From IMG/VR virus record IMGVR_UViG_3300032235_001020, positions 20,981 through 84,980 of that record: a stretch of DNA of 64,000 bases; one strand, 5' to 3'. This DNA is from a virus. Positions 8,395-16,517 of this stretch are shown piece by piece. A program made the translations under genes and the position numbers. The notes beneath the pieces were generated by a model. It was not told the DNA's origin, ran no database searches, and saw only the letters and a list, made by a program, of their open reading frames with translations. Positions within the stretch are counted from its first letter, which is position 1; each line of letters begins with the position of its first letter.

Positions 8395-9315
8395 ATGACA
8401 GAACGTAAGGCCGGATCTCAGCTGATTGGATTCTTCCTGCACGACCCGCTGGGAGAGGAGCTACTGGAGGGAACTGTTGGTGGCTTGATGGCCGGTGCAT
8501 CGCAGTTGGGTAGCGATCAGACACTGGGGCAAACGGCACTGGAGACGGCGACAGCGATTGCAGGCGGCATTGGGCTTGGGATGGCGGGCCGCCGACTGGG
8601 TGCCATGGCTGGCAAGCGCCTGCATAAGGGTCCACTCAAGGAGCAGGATTCGATGGTGGCGAACCTGGCTCGGACCCTGGGGTCGGAGACGACAGCCGGT
8701 GGGCTGCGGGACCAGGGCGTCGTCATGAAGACAGCCGTGCAGGAGGCGCTGGTCAATGAGACCTCAGCCCAGCTGGCGAGGGAGGCGATGAGCAACCCTG
8801 CGGAGTTCGCCAAGCGCTATGGCATGTCCGCTGAGCAGTTCACGCAACTACTGCCAGTCGTGAAAACGGGGCGAACTGCGGCGGCTGCAGCAGAGGCAAT
8901 GAAGTCGATGCCACCCGAGCTGAAGGAGCAGGCTCTCAAGAAGCTGTCCGAGTACGAGGCGGTGGAGAAACTGTTGACCGGCCAGGCCGCAGGAAGTATG
9001 GATGAGCTGATCCAGAGCGTGGCATCGTCTGTGGATCGCCTGCAGAAAGACGTTGATCCCTCTGATCTGGAGGGTCTGCAGGCTGTGCTGAAGGGACGCA
9101 ACCCGAGTGACGCGATCCGCTCTCTGCTGAATCCGGCGCCACCAATTACGGGTGAGCATGTGGGCCGGGCTCTGGGCCGCATGATTGGTGACGAGGTGGG
9201 CATCCTCGGTGGCCTGGCAGCGGGATCACTGCTTGCTCAGCAGCTAGGTATCGAGAGCCCGAAGGACCGCAAGATCCGGGAACTCGAGCAGCAAATGCAG
9301 GGAGCTGGCCGATGA
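8395..9315 (+). CDS. Glycine-zipper membrane-active protein, possible ejection protein
   Basis: 306 aa. Two Gly/Ala-rich hydrophobic stretches (AIAGGIGLGMAGRRLG around residue 53-68 and IGDEVGILGGLAAGSLLAQQLG near the C-terminus) flank a long helical middle (about 75-240). Such glycine-zipper proteins in phage virion modules often enter the host membrane during DNA ejection; this is inferred from architecture. Its stop overlaps the next start (ATGA). Confidence 0.65.
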   Translation: MTERKAGSQLIGFFLHDPLGEELLEGTVGGLMAGASQLGSDQTLGQTALETATAIAGGIGLGMAGRRLGAMAGKRLHKGPLKEQDSMVANLARTLGSETTAGGLRDQGVVMKTAVQEALVNETSAQLAREAMSNPAEFAKRYGMSAEQFTQLLPVVKTGRTAAAAAEAMKSMPPELKEQALKKLSEYEAVEKLLTGQAAGSMDELIQSVASSVDRLQKDVDPSDLEGLQAVLKGRNPSDAIRSLLNPAPPITGEHVGRALGRMIGDEVGILGGLAAGSLLAQQLGIESPKDRKIRELEQQMQGAGR

Positions 9316-9647
9316 TGAAGCGACGAATGGCAGGCGACGATGATGTGCTGCGGCTGCTCAGAAGCGATCTCAGTGGCGGCTTGGATGATTCGGTTGCTAA
9401 TGAAGATCTAGGCCTGAGCGATGAAGACCTTTATCGCGGTCAGTGGGGTGTAGTGAGCGCGGACGAGAAAGAGGAGCTACAGGAGCACCTGGAAGGAAGC
9501 GTGTATCCATACCAGCCTTTGTATCCGGCCGAGCAGGATGCTGTGCAGATGGCCTATGAGGCTGATGTGATTAAACGACTGACGACATTGATGATGCAGT
9601 ATCCAGGTGAATCGCCAAATAGACTGCTAGCACTGGCGCTTCAGTAA
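9312..9647 (+). CDS. Unknown acidic protein
   Basis: 111 aa, rich in Asp/Glu (DDDVLRLLRSDL, NEDLGLSDEDLYRG), then YPYQPLYPAEQDAVQMAYEADV. Two consecutive ATG codons (9312, 9315) could start it. Coupled on both sides (ATGA upstream, TAATG downstream). No family recognised. Confidence 0.65.
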   Translation: MMKRRMAGDDDVLRLLRSDLSGGLDDSVANEDLGLSDEDLYRGQWGVVSADEKEELQEHLEGSVYPYQPLYPAEQDAVQMAYEADVIKRLTTLMMQYPGESPNRLLALALQ

Positions 9648-9787
9648 TGGCCAAGCAACGCATGGCTGGCGAGAAAGGCAAGGAGCTAGCCCAGGCCTGC
9701 TGGAAGGGCTACGAGGCGATCGGCTTCAAGCAGAAGGACGGCAAGAAGGTGCCTAGCTGCGTACCGAAGAAGGAGGGCAACGGCTGA
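9647..9787 (+). CDS. 46-aa conserved phage protein (CWKGYEAIG type)
   Basis: Short basic protein with CWKGYEAIGFKQKDGKKVP and a final SCVPKK. This Gly-Tyr...Lys-Val-Pro-x-Cys-Val-Pro pattern is widespread in phage head/virion clusters under various names. The start overlaps the previous stop (TAATG) and its own stop overlaps the next start (TGATG), which supports it despite its size. Confidence 0.65.
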   Translation: MAKQRMAGEKGKELAQACWKGYEAIGFKQKDGKKVPSCVPKKEGNG

Positions 9788-10227
9788 TGGCTCCCCTGGG
9801 CGACTGGGGCTGGACGGGGGAGGCAGCGGAGCTGGACTGGTACTACCCGCTGGACCCAGGCCGGTACAACTATTCGCTTGCCTACGCCAAGGCCAGGCAG
9901 CTGGGGATCGAGCATGAGGCTGCCGTGCAGTCTGCGCAGCGTCAGGTCTACGGCGCGGTCAGGTCTAAGAACCCTCAGCCGGAGAATGCTGACAATCGGT
10001 CCTGGAGCGCTAAGCGGCTGTATTCCACGCTGCCTGCGTTGGGCGCCGCGCAAGCGGCAGTAGAGGAGCTGGAGGCAGCACCGGTCCCGCAGGCGCAAAG
10101 CGGTAGACGTATGGCCATGCGGTATGAGCTAGCTACCCTGGCCGCACTGGGTGGGGTGTATGCACTTTCTGCATTAAGTCAGCCAAGGGCCGAAGTGGAG
10201 CAGGAAAACTATGCGGGGGCGGTCTGA
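9787..10227 (+). CDS. Unknown protein with C-terminal membrane helix
   Basis: 146 aa. The N-terminal part is aromatic (WGWTGEAAELDWYYPLDPGRY), the middle is polar, and near the end one hydrophobic segment (LATLAALGGVYALSAL, about 115-130) is followed by an acidic tail. Coupled upstream and downstream by TGATG overlaps. Probably structural, by context only. Confidence 0.62.
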   Translation: MAPLGDWGWTGEAAELDWYYPLDPGRYNYSLAYAKARQLGIEHEAAVQSAQRQVYGAVRSKNPQPENADNRSWSAKRLYSTLPALGAAQAAVEELEAAPVPQAQSGRRMAMRYELATLAALGGVYALSALSQPRAEVEQENYAGAV

Positions 10228-10514
10228 TGGCTGAGTCAATCCGGTATGCCGGCGAAGTCTTCCAGGGCTACAACAAGCCCAAGCGCACCCCGGGCGACAG
10301 CAAGAAGTTTGCGGTCCTGGTCAAGGATGATGAGGGAGAGAACAAGATCGTCAGGTTTGGTGATCCAAGAATGGAGAACTACCGCAATGGCCCTCGCGGT
10401 GAAGGCGGGCACGGCGATGAAGAGCGCAGGGAGGACTTCAAGCGCCGGCATAACTGCGATGAGAAAACAGACAGGACCACGCCAGGCTGGTGGAGCTGCC
10501 AGTGGAGCTGGTGA
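10227..10514 (+). CDS. Conserved phage protein (RRHNCD...WWSC type, DUF5872-like)
   Basis: 95 aa. KKFAVLVKDDEGENKIVRFG, then REDFKRRHNCDEKTDRTTPG and a WWSC end match a small family found in many phage genomes (from memory: FGDP...RR.SFRARHNCD...YWSC). Function is not established; it is often linked to virion or capsid maturation modules. Confidence 0.7.
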   Translation: MAESIRYAGEVFQGYNKPKRTPGDSKKFAVLVKDDEGENKIVRFGDPRMENYRNGPRGEGGHGDEERREDFKRRHNCDEKTDRTTPGWWSCQWSW

Positions 10515-10550
10515 GCCTAGAGATCCTGGCTCTAGTGGGCTTCTTAAGAT
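10513..10550 (+). promoter_or_regulatory. Hairpin plus TAAGAT box before the 475-aa gene
   Basis: CTAGAG/CTCTAG hairpin at about 10517-10535 just after the upstream gene, then TAAGATAG at 10545. The same 8-mer occurs at 44165 ahead of another rightward gene. TAAGAT lies 30 nt before GTG 10575. Confidence 0.4.
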
Positions 10551-10574
10551 AGGCAGAGTGCAATAAGTCCTGCA

Positions 10575-12002
10575 GTGCCTGGTCGGGAAGAAGCGCTAGA
10601 TCGTGCTCGTCGCGTGCGCTCAGTGGACATCATGGGGTTGGCTGGTGAGTTCGTCGAGCCATACGGCCTCGATGTGCAGCCTCCCCTGGAGAACGCACCA
10701 TTTCCGTTGCACGATGCAGGGCATCGCCGTGGCAATATTCCGGCCACTATTTACGGAGAGCTGCTTCAGAATGTTCACGACCATGCAGCTTTTGACAAGC
10801 TCTATGGTTCCGGAGCAATTCATGGGAGCCCGCCAAGCTACAGGGAAGGCGTGTCAGGTGAAGCTGGTGACGCTAGGCCGAGTTCATTTGTGAACTACGG
10901 GGGGATGGAGGACAAGAATCACTTCGATCAGCGCAGAGATCGCGCCGTCAGGATGGGAGCGACACCGGATGACTTCGAGGCTGGAGGTGAATATGGATGG
11001 GATGCAGCCGTTGCTCAGAAGATAACGGCTCAGCAAGCGGATCTCAGCAGGCTGATGAAGGTTGCGGAGGATCGATTCAGTAAGGGTGACTATACCTTCT
11101 TTCAAGGAGCTGGTGGGTACGACCCTGCGCAAGGGTTCATGCCATCTGTCGACCTGCGGAATACAAGAGAAGTGTCGCCAGAGGATGTCAATACTGCCAG
11201 GACTAGAGGCGAAGACTTTGCGACTGCCTTGCGCAAGGGCTACGACGATGCGGTAGCCAATGGTGAGTATCGCCCGCAGCGTGGCGTGACCGATGGGATG
11301 ATTCATGCTGCCGACCTATCGGATGCGGCCATGCAGGGCCAAGTCAACGTGGGTCGCGGATGGGCCGACGAGGGCTTCTTCCCATACAAGGACAGGGTGG
11401 GTGCGCTGTCGAATCCTCCAGCTCGGATTGCCCCGCGAGTCCTGGAATCGCCCGCTGCCCTGCGACAAGTGCTGGATCAAGCGGCTGAGGCCAGAAGTGC
11501 ACGCGACTTGAGCCGGTTGACTGGCGCGGTCCGAACCGGGGCTACTGCCACGACAGATATCGCCGGATCCGTCCCATTGTTTGACCCGGAATTTCGCAAT
11601 GCCGTTGAGACTGGAAACGTCCGCAAGGCGGGAGAGCAGGTAGCTAAGGAATACCTGGCTGGGACCCTTGCAGCCCCTCTAGTGGGTCTGGGAGCAGGGA
11701 CCCTGCAGCGCATGGCACCTCAGGTCGCGTCGAAAGCTCTGCCCATTGCCGCTGGAGCTGTGCGTACCGCCAACCCCGTAGCGGTCGTCTCTCAGCTGGG
11801 TGGCAGTAGCAAGCCGTCGCGCCGTCAGGTTGCTGTTGAGCGCAATCAAGATCCCGCCGCCTTCGGCGCCCAGGGTCCAAGCGCGGACCCCCAGCTGCTC
11901 AGGGCAGAGGCGGCACGTCGGCGTGGCGGTCGTTGGAAGATTGGCGGCTTTACTGTGCCTGATCTTGGGATCAGCGAAGCCGGGGGACTGCTCTTCCGTT
12001 AA
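10575..12002 (+). CDS. Unknown 475-aa virion-like protein
   Basis: GTG 10575 start, or ATG 10632. The N-terminal two thirds are polar with repeated Asp/Ala/Gly (GMEDKNHFDQRRDRAVRMGA); the C-terminal third has a Gly/Ala-rich hydrophobic stretch (LAGTLAAPLVGLGAGTL around 365-381) and an Arg-rich region (RAEAARRRGGRWK). Codon use in the first 700 nt is more A/T than in its neighbours, which may mark a different origin. It ends stop-to-stop with the leftward gene at 11999. Confidence 0.65.
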   Translation: MPGREEALDRARRVRSVDIMGLAGEFVEPYGLDVQPPLENAPFPLHDAGHRRGNIPATIYGELLQNVHDHAAFDKLYGSGAIHGSPPSYREGVSGEAGDARPSSFVNYGGMEDKNHFDQRRDRAVRMGATPDDFEAGGEYGWDAAVAQKITAQQADLSRLMKVAEDRFSKGDYTFFQGAGGYDPAQGFMPSVDLRNTREVSPEDVNTARTRGEDFATALRKGYDDAVANGEYRPQRGVTDGMIHAADLSDAAMQGQVNVGRGWADEGFFPYKDRVGALSNPPARIAPRVLESPAALRQVLDQAAEARSARDLSRLTGAVRTGATATTDIAGSVPLFDPEFRNAVETGNVRKAGEQVAKEYLAGTLAAPLVGLGAGTLQRMAPQVASKALPIAAGAVRTANPVAVVSQLGGSSKPSRRQVAVERNQDPAAFGAQGPSADPQLLRAEAARRRGGRWKIGGFTVPDLGISEAGGLLFR

Positions 12003-12316
12003 CCCGCCTGGCCGCGGAACCACTTCTGCTTACTACTGAACCACTTCGCGAGAGTGGTGGGATCCTGGGGTCCAACCAGGTGATCGCTGGGGTCCGGTTC
12101 GCCCAGGTCGAGGGCCTGGCAAAAGGCATCGAGGCTGCCCTCCTGGACGTCGCCTTGGATGGCAGAGCGGCGTGCCTTGCGCAGCCAGCTGTCGACAGTG
12201 GGATTCAGGGAAGCCAGCTTCTGCAGCCAGGTCATGTCGCTGAGTTCGACTGCGGCTCCCTTGGCAATTCGATCGCAGATGAATTCAACGCGCAGCCTGG
12301 TTTGTGTCGACAGCAT
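11999..12316 (-). CDS. Unknown 105-aa protein
   Basis: Starts MLSTQTRLRVEFICDRIAKG, then a helical part with WLQKLASLNPTVDSWLRKARR and a C-terminal FSSKQKWFRGQ. The N-terminal motif resembles small phage DNA-metabolism proteins but no family is assigned. Its stop overlaps the stop of the convergent 10575 gene (TTAA). Confidence 0.65.
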   Translation of the reverse strand: MLSTQTRLRVEFICDRIAKGAAVELSDMTWLQKLASLNPTVDSWLRKARRSAIQGDVQEGSLDAFCQALDLGEPDPSDHLVGPQDPTTLAKWFSSKQKWFRGQAG

Positions 12317-12366
12317 CCAAATGCTGCATGTCTACGAAGTCTAGGAATTCCCTACCTGGAAACCCG

Positions 12367-13155
12367 TCAGGCGGGCTGAAGGATCTTGCAGTCGCCAGCC
12401 ATGGACTCCTGCTGTTCACGCTCAAGCTTTTCCTGTTCGATCAGCTCGTAGTACTTGCGGACCTTCTGCAGCCACTTGATGCGGTAGTGCACCAGGTCGT
12501 CGCCGTGCAGGTAGAAGGACTGATCAATCTCAGGCGTGGAGACCAGGATCTGAGCGCAGTCGATCTTGAGATCCAGGGTTTCCTTGCAGGCCAGGGCGTA
12601 GGCCGCTAGCTGCACGGAGCACTTGTTGAACTTGTTCCAGCCGGTGAAATTACTGCGGTCCTTGTCCTTGGGGTAGAAGCGACAGTACGGCTGGTTGCTG
12701 GTTTTGAAGTCAGCCAGGATCGTGACTCCATTGCGTACGCCGACCAGGTCCGGGCAGCCGGCATAGCCATGCTCATGCGACCAGATGCGGTGGATGCCAT
12801 CGTCGCCAGAGCAGAACTTCCACTCTGGGCGCAGAGGCTTTTCACTCCAGAGGAAGTAGTCGTATTTGTCGAGATGCTTGGCCAGACCGTCCCAGAACGG
12901 GCGGTATTCATCGGGGATCTCGGTGGGTAGGCCGCGGATGTAACGCTCACAGGCGTAGTGGACGGCAGTGCCCCGAGCAGCGGCTGCTTCCTTGCCGCCA
13001 GGGTTCTTGAGGCCCCAGTTGTAGAGGGCCTTCTTGCTGTGCTCAGATGCTGTCTTGCCGAGGATGGCGGTGACCGAGGCGTAGGCCTTGTTGGGATCGT
13101 CACCGGACCTGTAGAAGCGAGTGCCGTCTACCTCAAAACGTGTAGCGACACCCAC
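12367..13155 (-). CDS. RecB/Cas4-like PD-(D/E)XK nuclease
   Basis: 262 aa with the RecB-family nuclease motifs in order: RGTAVHYACE with His66, AGCPDLVGV with Asp136, ILADFKTS with Asp149 and Lys151, and the QLAAY motif (Gln182, Tyr186). Such phage exonucleases act in recombination, replication or host-DNA breakdown. The GTG start follows a short AT-rich stretch (13160-13195) that may hold its promoter. Downstream is the 11999 gene. Confidence 0.88.
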   Translation of the reverse strand: MGVATRFEVDGTRFYRSGDDPNKAYASVTAILGKTASEHSKKALYNWGLKNPGGKEAAAARGTAVHYACERYIRGLPTEIPDEYRPFWDGLAKHLDKYDYFLWSEKPLRPEWKFCSGDDGIHRIWSHEHGYAGCPDLVGVRNGVTILADFKTSNQPYCRFYPKDKDRSNFTGWNKFNKCSVQLAAYALACKETLDLKIDCAQILVSTPEIDQSFYLHGDDLVHYRIKWLQKVRKYYELIEQEKLEREQQESMAGDCKILQPA

Positions 13156-13202
13156 TCACCAGCATGCTGCTGTATGTAATGTAACGAGTTGCTACGTGAT
13201 GT

Positions 13203-13469
13203 CTATTTGGCGCTCTCGTCTGGGCAGTCAGACGCGGCCCCAGGGACGCCCTTGGTATCGCTCAAGTGGGCAATGGCCTGCACCGTGACGATGGGCGAGG
13301 GTCCGTAGCCGACGTTGACCTTCCATCGGCAGCCATCGGCATCCACCAGGCTGGTCATGCCGGCGTTGTCCCTGGCAATGATGAATAGGGCCGTCTTGGT
13401 GTCTTGATAAACAATATGCGCATCTTGCATAGCCCGCCAGTAGCGGTAGATCTCGAGCGGGCTACTCAT
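13203..13469 (-). CDS. Unknown 88-aa protein
   Basis: MSSPLEIYRYWRAMQDAHIV, then strand-rich TALFIIARDNAGMTSLVDADG and a Ser/Asp-rich tail. Starts inside the end of the upstream gene (8-nt overlap), last of five coupled leftward genes (14605 to 13203). No family recognised. Confidence 0.65.
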   Translation of the reverse strand: MSSPLEIYRYWRAMQDAHIVYQDTKTALFIIARDNAGMTSLVDADGCRWKVNVGYGPSPIVTVQAIAHLSDTKGVPGAASDCPDESAK

Positions 13470-13764
13470 GGCCAAAGACCTCGAGGCAGAGGGCACGCGC
13501 CTCGGGTGTGAGCGCGCCGCAAGGAGAGGGCTGGCCGAGGGAGTTTTGCTGAAGCAGCATCTGTGCAGCTTCCTGGAGCTTGGGCAGCTCTTCTGGATCG
13601 AGCAGGACGTGGCCCTCGGTGCCATGGGAGTCCTGCTTGACGGAGACGAAGAAGCCGCCGCCCATGTCGTCGAGCGAGACAACCGTGGCTTCCGGTGTGA
13701 CCAGAGGGTTGTCGCCCAGGCGGTGGATCGTGACCTGGGTGATGGTGCAGACGTAGTCGCTCAT
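13462..13764 (-). CDS. Unknown 100-aa protein
   Basis: MSDYVCTITQVTIHRLGDNP, then VSLDDMGGGFFVSVKQDSHG and a helical LDPEELPKLQEAAQMLLQQ end. Reads like a small alpha-beta protein. ATGA overlap with the upstream gene and 8-nt overlap with the downstream one. Confidence 0.68.
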   Translation of the reverse strand: MSDYVCTITQVTIHRLGDNPLVTPEATVVSLDDMGGGFFVSVKQDSHGTEGHVLLDPEELPKLQEAAQMLLQQNSLGQPSPCGALTPEARALCLEVFGHE

Positions 13765-14198
13765 GACTCTTCGCTGGGGGTGTCGCCCTGGTTCCAGGGG
13801 TCGTTGATCAGTTCGGTTTGCTCTTCGAGGTAGTCGTAACTGCCTTGCTGGGAGCGATAGGCCGAGAGTTCGTCGAGTAGCTGGCGGGCAAGCAGGGTGC
13901 CGCCCTTGATCAGTTCGTTGATGTCTGAGGCGCCCATGTCCATGCGCTGCGCCAGGAGCGGGCCCATCAGCGCCAGGTAGGCCAGGGTCATCTGGTCGCA
14001 CTGGTAAGCGGAGAAGGACGCACCGCCAGAGGTGAAGCCATTGACCAGATAGGTCAGATTCTCCAGCTGATCTGTGTGCATCCGCTGACCTTCCAGCACC
14101 TTGATCAGCAGCCGATTGGTCGTCTGCAGCTCGGCCAGCAGGAGCTTGCTGGTGTCAAAGAGGGTCAGATTCTCCGAAGTCGGAGGCAGTGAGGTCAT
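13761..14198 (-). CDS. Unknown mostly helical 145-aa protein
   Basis: Starts MTSLPPTSENLTLFDTSKLL; long amphipathic helices (LLAELQTTNRLLIKVLEGQ, INELIKGGTLLARQLLDEL) and an acidic end (NDPWNQGDTPSEES). The upstream ATG chosen gives a 44-nt overlap with the preceding gene. No family assigned. Confidence 0.65.
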   Translation of the reverse strand: MTSLPPTSENLTLFDTSKLLLAELQTTNRLLIKVLEGQRMHTDQLENLTYLVNGFTSGGASFSAYQCDQMTLAYLALMGPLLAQRMDMGASDINELIKGGTLLARQLLDELSAYRSQQGSYDYLEEQTELINDPWNQGDTPSEES

Positions 14199-14406
14199 GA
14201 AAGATGTCTCCTTGGAGGGCGCGAGCCAGCAGCAGGGAGCAGCGCTGGATGTAGGGCACATGAGGCCAGGCCTCGTGAATGTCCTGGGCCTCATGGCGCT
14301 GCTGGACCGCGGCGACATCCCTGCTGTTGCGAGCCGCGCAGAGCTCCTCGAGGATCTGAGGGTCAGGCGCGGACGACAAGGATCGCTGGCTGGGGCTTGG
14401 AATCAA
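14155..14406 (-). CDS. Unknown 83-aa protein
   Basis: The body ILEELCAARNSRDVAAVQQR...WPHVPYIQRCSLLLARALQG looks like a genuine conserved small protein. The start is uncertain: TTG 14406 is used here, which overlaps the stop of the upstream gene by 44 nt. Part of the same coupled leftward set. Confidence 0.58.
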   Translation of the reverse strand: MIPSPSQRSLSSAPDPQILEELCAARNSRDVAAVQQRHEAQDIHEAWPHVPYIQRCSLLLARALQGDIFHDLTASDFGESDPL

Positions 14407-14605
14407 TGTATCGGTAGTCGCTCAGCACGCCAAGGCTTGCAAGGTGAGCCAATGCAGATCGTTGCACGGACTCAGGTATGTCGGGCAGGGGCGCGAGCAA
14501 AAAGAGATCGCCGGACTCCGATTGCGCGAACGGCATCGTTCTGTTCATAGCCCGCTGGTAGTGGTCAGCAGCTGAGAGAAGGGCGCAGTCAGCAGTAGCG
14601 GGCAT
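14363..14605 (-). CDS. Unknown 80-aa protein
   Basis: MPATADCALLSAADHYQRAM, then SGDLFLLAPLPDIPESVQRS and DYRYIDSKPQPAILVVRA. First gene of the coupled leftward set ending at 13203. Its start faces the rightward NblA-like gene 22 nt away, so both promoters must overlap. Confidence 0.62.
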   Translation of the reverse strand: MPATADCALLSAADHYQRAMNRTMPFAQSESGDLFLLAPLPDIPESVQRSALAHLASLGVLSDYRYIDSKPQPAILVVRA

Positions 14606-14627
14606 CGTTAGCGTAAGAGGACAGCGT

Positions 14628-14924
14628 GTGAGCCCCGGCATGAGCAATGCACACCCGGAGCGTGGGATAGACGACGGCCTTGAGCCCACCGTTGGGGAAC
14701 AGCTACGGCTCGCGCAATTTGTAAATGCGCTGGACCGAGCAAATGAGCAGGAGCTGAGGGAAATTGCCAAGCAAATGGCTCAGCAGGTGATGGTCACCTA
14801 CCCTTCAGCGTTGCGCTTCCTGGCGCGGGAAGCGGCTAGGAACCTATCGGGGCAGCAGTGGTCGCCAGAGTCTTCAGAGAAGCTGCTGGCGGCGCTGAGC
14901 GGCCCGGTTAAGGGGCCTCAATAG
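14628..14924 (+). CDS. Possible NblA-like small protein, lone rightward gene
   Basis: 98 aa from GTG 14628 (AGAGGA just upstream) or ATG 14640. Residues about 20-70, from GEQLRLAQFVNALDRANEQE to AQQVMV...LRFLARE, resemble the NblA pattern EQ-x-L-x-F...(E)-x-A/L...Q-x-MV...L. NblA starts phycobilisome breakdown in cyanobacteria and is carried by some cyanophages. The match is by eye with one gap and could be a different helical family. It sits alone against leftward genes, with a perfect hairpin after it, as in a moron. Confidence 0.4.
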   Translation: MSPGMSNAHPERGIDDGLEPTVGEQLRLAQFVNALDRANEQELREIAKQMAQQVMVTYPSALRFLAREAARNLSGQQWSPESSEKLLAALSGPVKGPQ

Positions 14925-14990
14925 TACCGGTGCATTGGCACTTTTGTGGCATTCCGGCAGGAGCTGGAAAGTCTATGCAGAAAGTGCAAG

Positions 14991-15021
14991 AGCCCTGCTG
15001 CGTGCTAGAGGCAGCAGGGCT
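14991..15021 (+). terminator. Strong hairpin after the NblA-like gene
   Basis: Perfect 11-bp stem AGCCCTGCTGC/GCAGCAGGGCT with a 9-nt loop; no T run follows on this strand, so termination is less certain. A second small hairpin, GCAGCA-TGG-TGCTGC, lies at about 15040-15055. Confidence 0.5.
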
Positions 15022-15076
15022 AGATGCGTAGCTGATCTGCAGCATGGTGCTGCAAATGAGCACTGTGTATCGGTAG

Positions 15077-15778
15077 TTACCAGCCCGCGGGCATGGCTTC
15101 TGCAGACACGGTGGCTACCTCGTGGTCGGCGCCCAGTTGATCGCGGTGCGTGGGAGGTAGGCCTTCAGGTCGGCCAGCATTGGGCTTGCCGGCGAAGGGG
15201 TCGCCGTTGACGTAGAGGGCAGGCAGCCAGATGGAATCAGCGACTTCGCTCCAGCGCTTCTCGTCGGCCTTGGTGGGCACCTTGAGGGTGGGGGTCAAGG
15301 TGTAGGCCGTGTTCATCTCAGTGCCCTTGCGCTTGAGGGTGAGATAGAAGTTGGCCACGCCGGAGGGCAGGATCTGGTAGTCCTCGAGGTTCAGGACCTC
15401 TTCAAGCTGCTCGCGCAGGTCCTTGCGCTGGAACGTGTAGATCAGGTAGTCGTCGTCTTCTTTGGACAGTCCGACGAAGGACAGGAAGTAGCGGGGCTTG
15501 TCCTTTTCGCCAGTGCCATTGGTCTTGCCGGCCCAGGTCAGACCGATCTCTTCGGCGAAGTTCTCGGGGTATTTGGGGAACTTGCGGGGCTGGCCGTCCA
15601 TCGTGAAGTAGGACCAGCCGGCAATCACGTGGCCGGTGTCGTGCAGGCCGCAGAGTCGGAAGGTGGTGGACTCGCCATCCTTGAGGCGCTGGCCTGGATC
15701 GAAGTAGCGGGTGCGCTTGGTGCCGGCGGTGTCAGTTGCGCCGGAAGTCGGGCGGTAGTCAGACGGTAGGAATCCCAT
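15077..15778 (-). CDS. DNA-metabolism protein with SSB-style tail
   Basis: 233 aa. The body starts with MGFLPSDYRPTSG and has DGESTTFRLCGLHDTGHVIAGW and KPRYFLSFVGLSKEDDDYLIYTF, like phage single-strand-binding or recombination-mediator proteins (not assigned firmly). The last 18 residues carry G-x-D-H-E-x9-P-x2-W and end on Trp233, as does the tail of the SSB next door. It is 18 nt downstream of the SSB in the same operon. Confidence 0.7.
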   Translation of the reverse strand: MGFLPSDYRPTSGATDTAGTKRTRYFDPGQRLKDGESTTFRLCGLHDTGHVIAGWSYFTMDGQPRKFPKYPENFAEEIGLTWAGKTNGTGEKDKPRYFLSFVGLSKEDDDYLIYTFQRKDLREQLEEVLNLEDYQILPSGVANFYLTLKRKGTEMNTAYTLTPTLKVPTKADEKRWSEVADSIWLPALYVNGDPFAGKPNAGRPEGLPPTHRDQLGADHEVATVSAEAMPAGW

Positions 15779-15796
15779 GGTTATGTCAGTAGGTGG

Positions 15797-16459
15797 TTAG
15801 TTGTTCCAGTCGCAGGGCATGTTGTCGGCGGTGTTAACAAAGTCCTCGTGGTCGTATCCCACGGCCTTGGTGCCAGCGGCGGGGTTGCTCGTGCCCTTGT
15901 TCCCGCGCCCGCGTTCAAAGGCGCGGATCGAGCGGCCTTTGACTTCGCTGTAGGGCTTCCCCTCGCGATTAGTACGTAGATCGAGGGTGCCCTCGACCAT
16001 GGCCAAGGTGCCGACGGGCAAGGAGATCAGCCGGTCCATGACGTAGCCGTAGCCACGCAGGGTGAACCAGTCGGTTACCTCTTCGCCATTGACCATGCGG
16101 TTGATGGCCAGCGAGCGAGATGCGGATTTGTTGGACTCAGCGACCCGTGCTTCTTTGGCCAGGCGGCCGGTGACCGTCACCTGGTTGATGTAGGCGTCGG
16201 GGGAGACATCGCAGAGGGTGTGAATGAACACAACCGTCTGACTGTCTTCGAGAAGAAGGTCGCCAGCGATGATCAGGGTCTGGCCTGCGGTCTTGGTCTT
16301 CAGGGCCTCGGCTGTCTTACTGCCTGATGCGCAACGCAATAGAACAGGAACCTGGTCCTTGCCGTTGGTTGCGGCAAAGACTTCCAGGACCTGCTTGCCG
16401 TGCGCGACGGTTTCGGCAGGTTGCGCCGCCAAGGCCACAACAAGAGTTGCGGTGCTCAC
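15797..16459 (-). CDS. ssb: Single-stranded DNA-binding protein with two OB-like domains
   Basis: 220 aa. Residues about 90-183 form an SSB-type OB fold: INQVTVTGRLAKEARV, then TDWFTLRGYGYVMDRLISL, GTLAMVEGTLDLR and VKGRSIRAFERG. Residues 1-88 look like a second, diverged OB-like domain. A Gly/Arg linker leads to the tail VGYDHEDFVNT...MPCDWNN (200-220), which replaces the usual DDDIPF-type tip and matches a segment in the primase-helicase. It would coat single strands and recruit partners at the fork. Confidence 0.85.
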   Translation of the reverse strand: MSTATLVVALAAQPAETVAHGKQVLEVFAATNGKDQVPVLLRCASGSKTAEALKTKTAGQTLIIAGDLLLEDSQTVVFIHTLCDVSPDAYINQVTVTGRLAKEARVAESNKSASRSLAINRMVNGEEVTDWFTLRGYGYVMDRLISLPVGTLAMVEGTLDLRTNREGKPYSEVKGRSIRAFERGRGNKGTSNPAAGTKAVGYDHEDFVNTADNMPCDWNN

Positions 16460-16517
16460 GGAATTCGAGAAGGCGCAAGCCAGGCTAACCGGATTGCAAG
16501 ATCTGGCAAGCAGCTTG

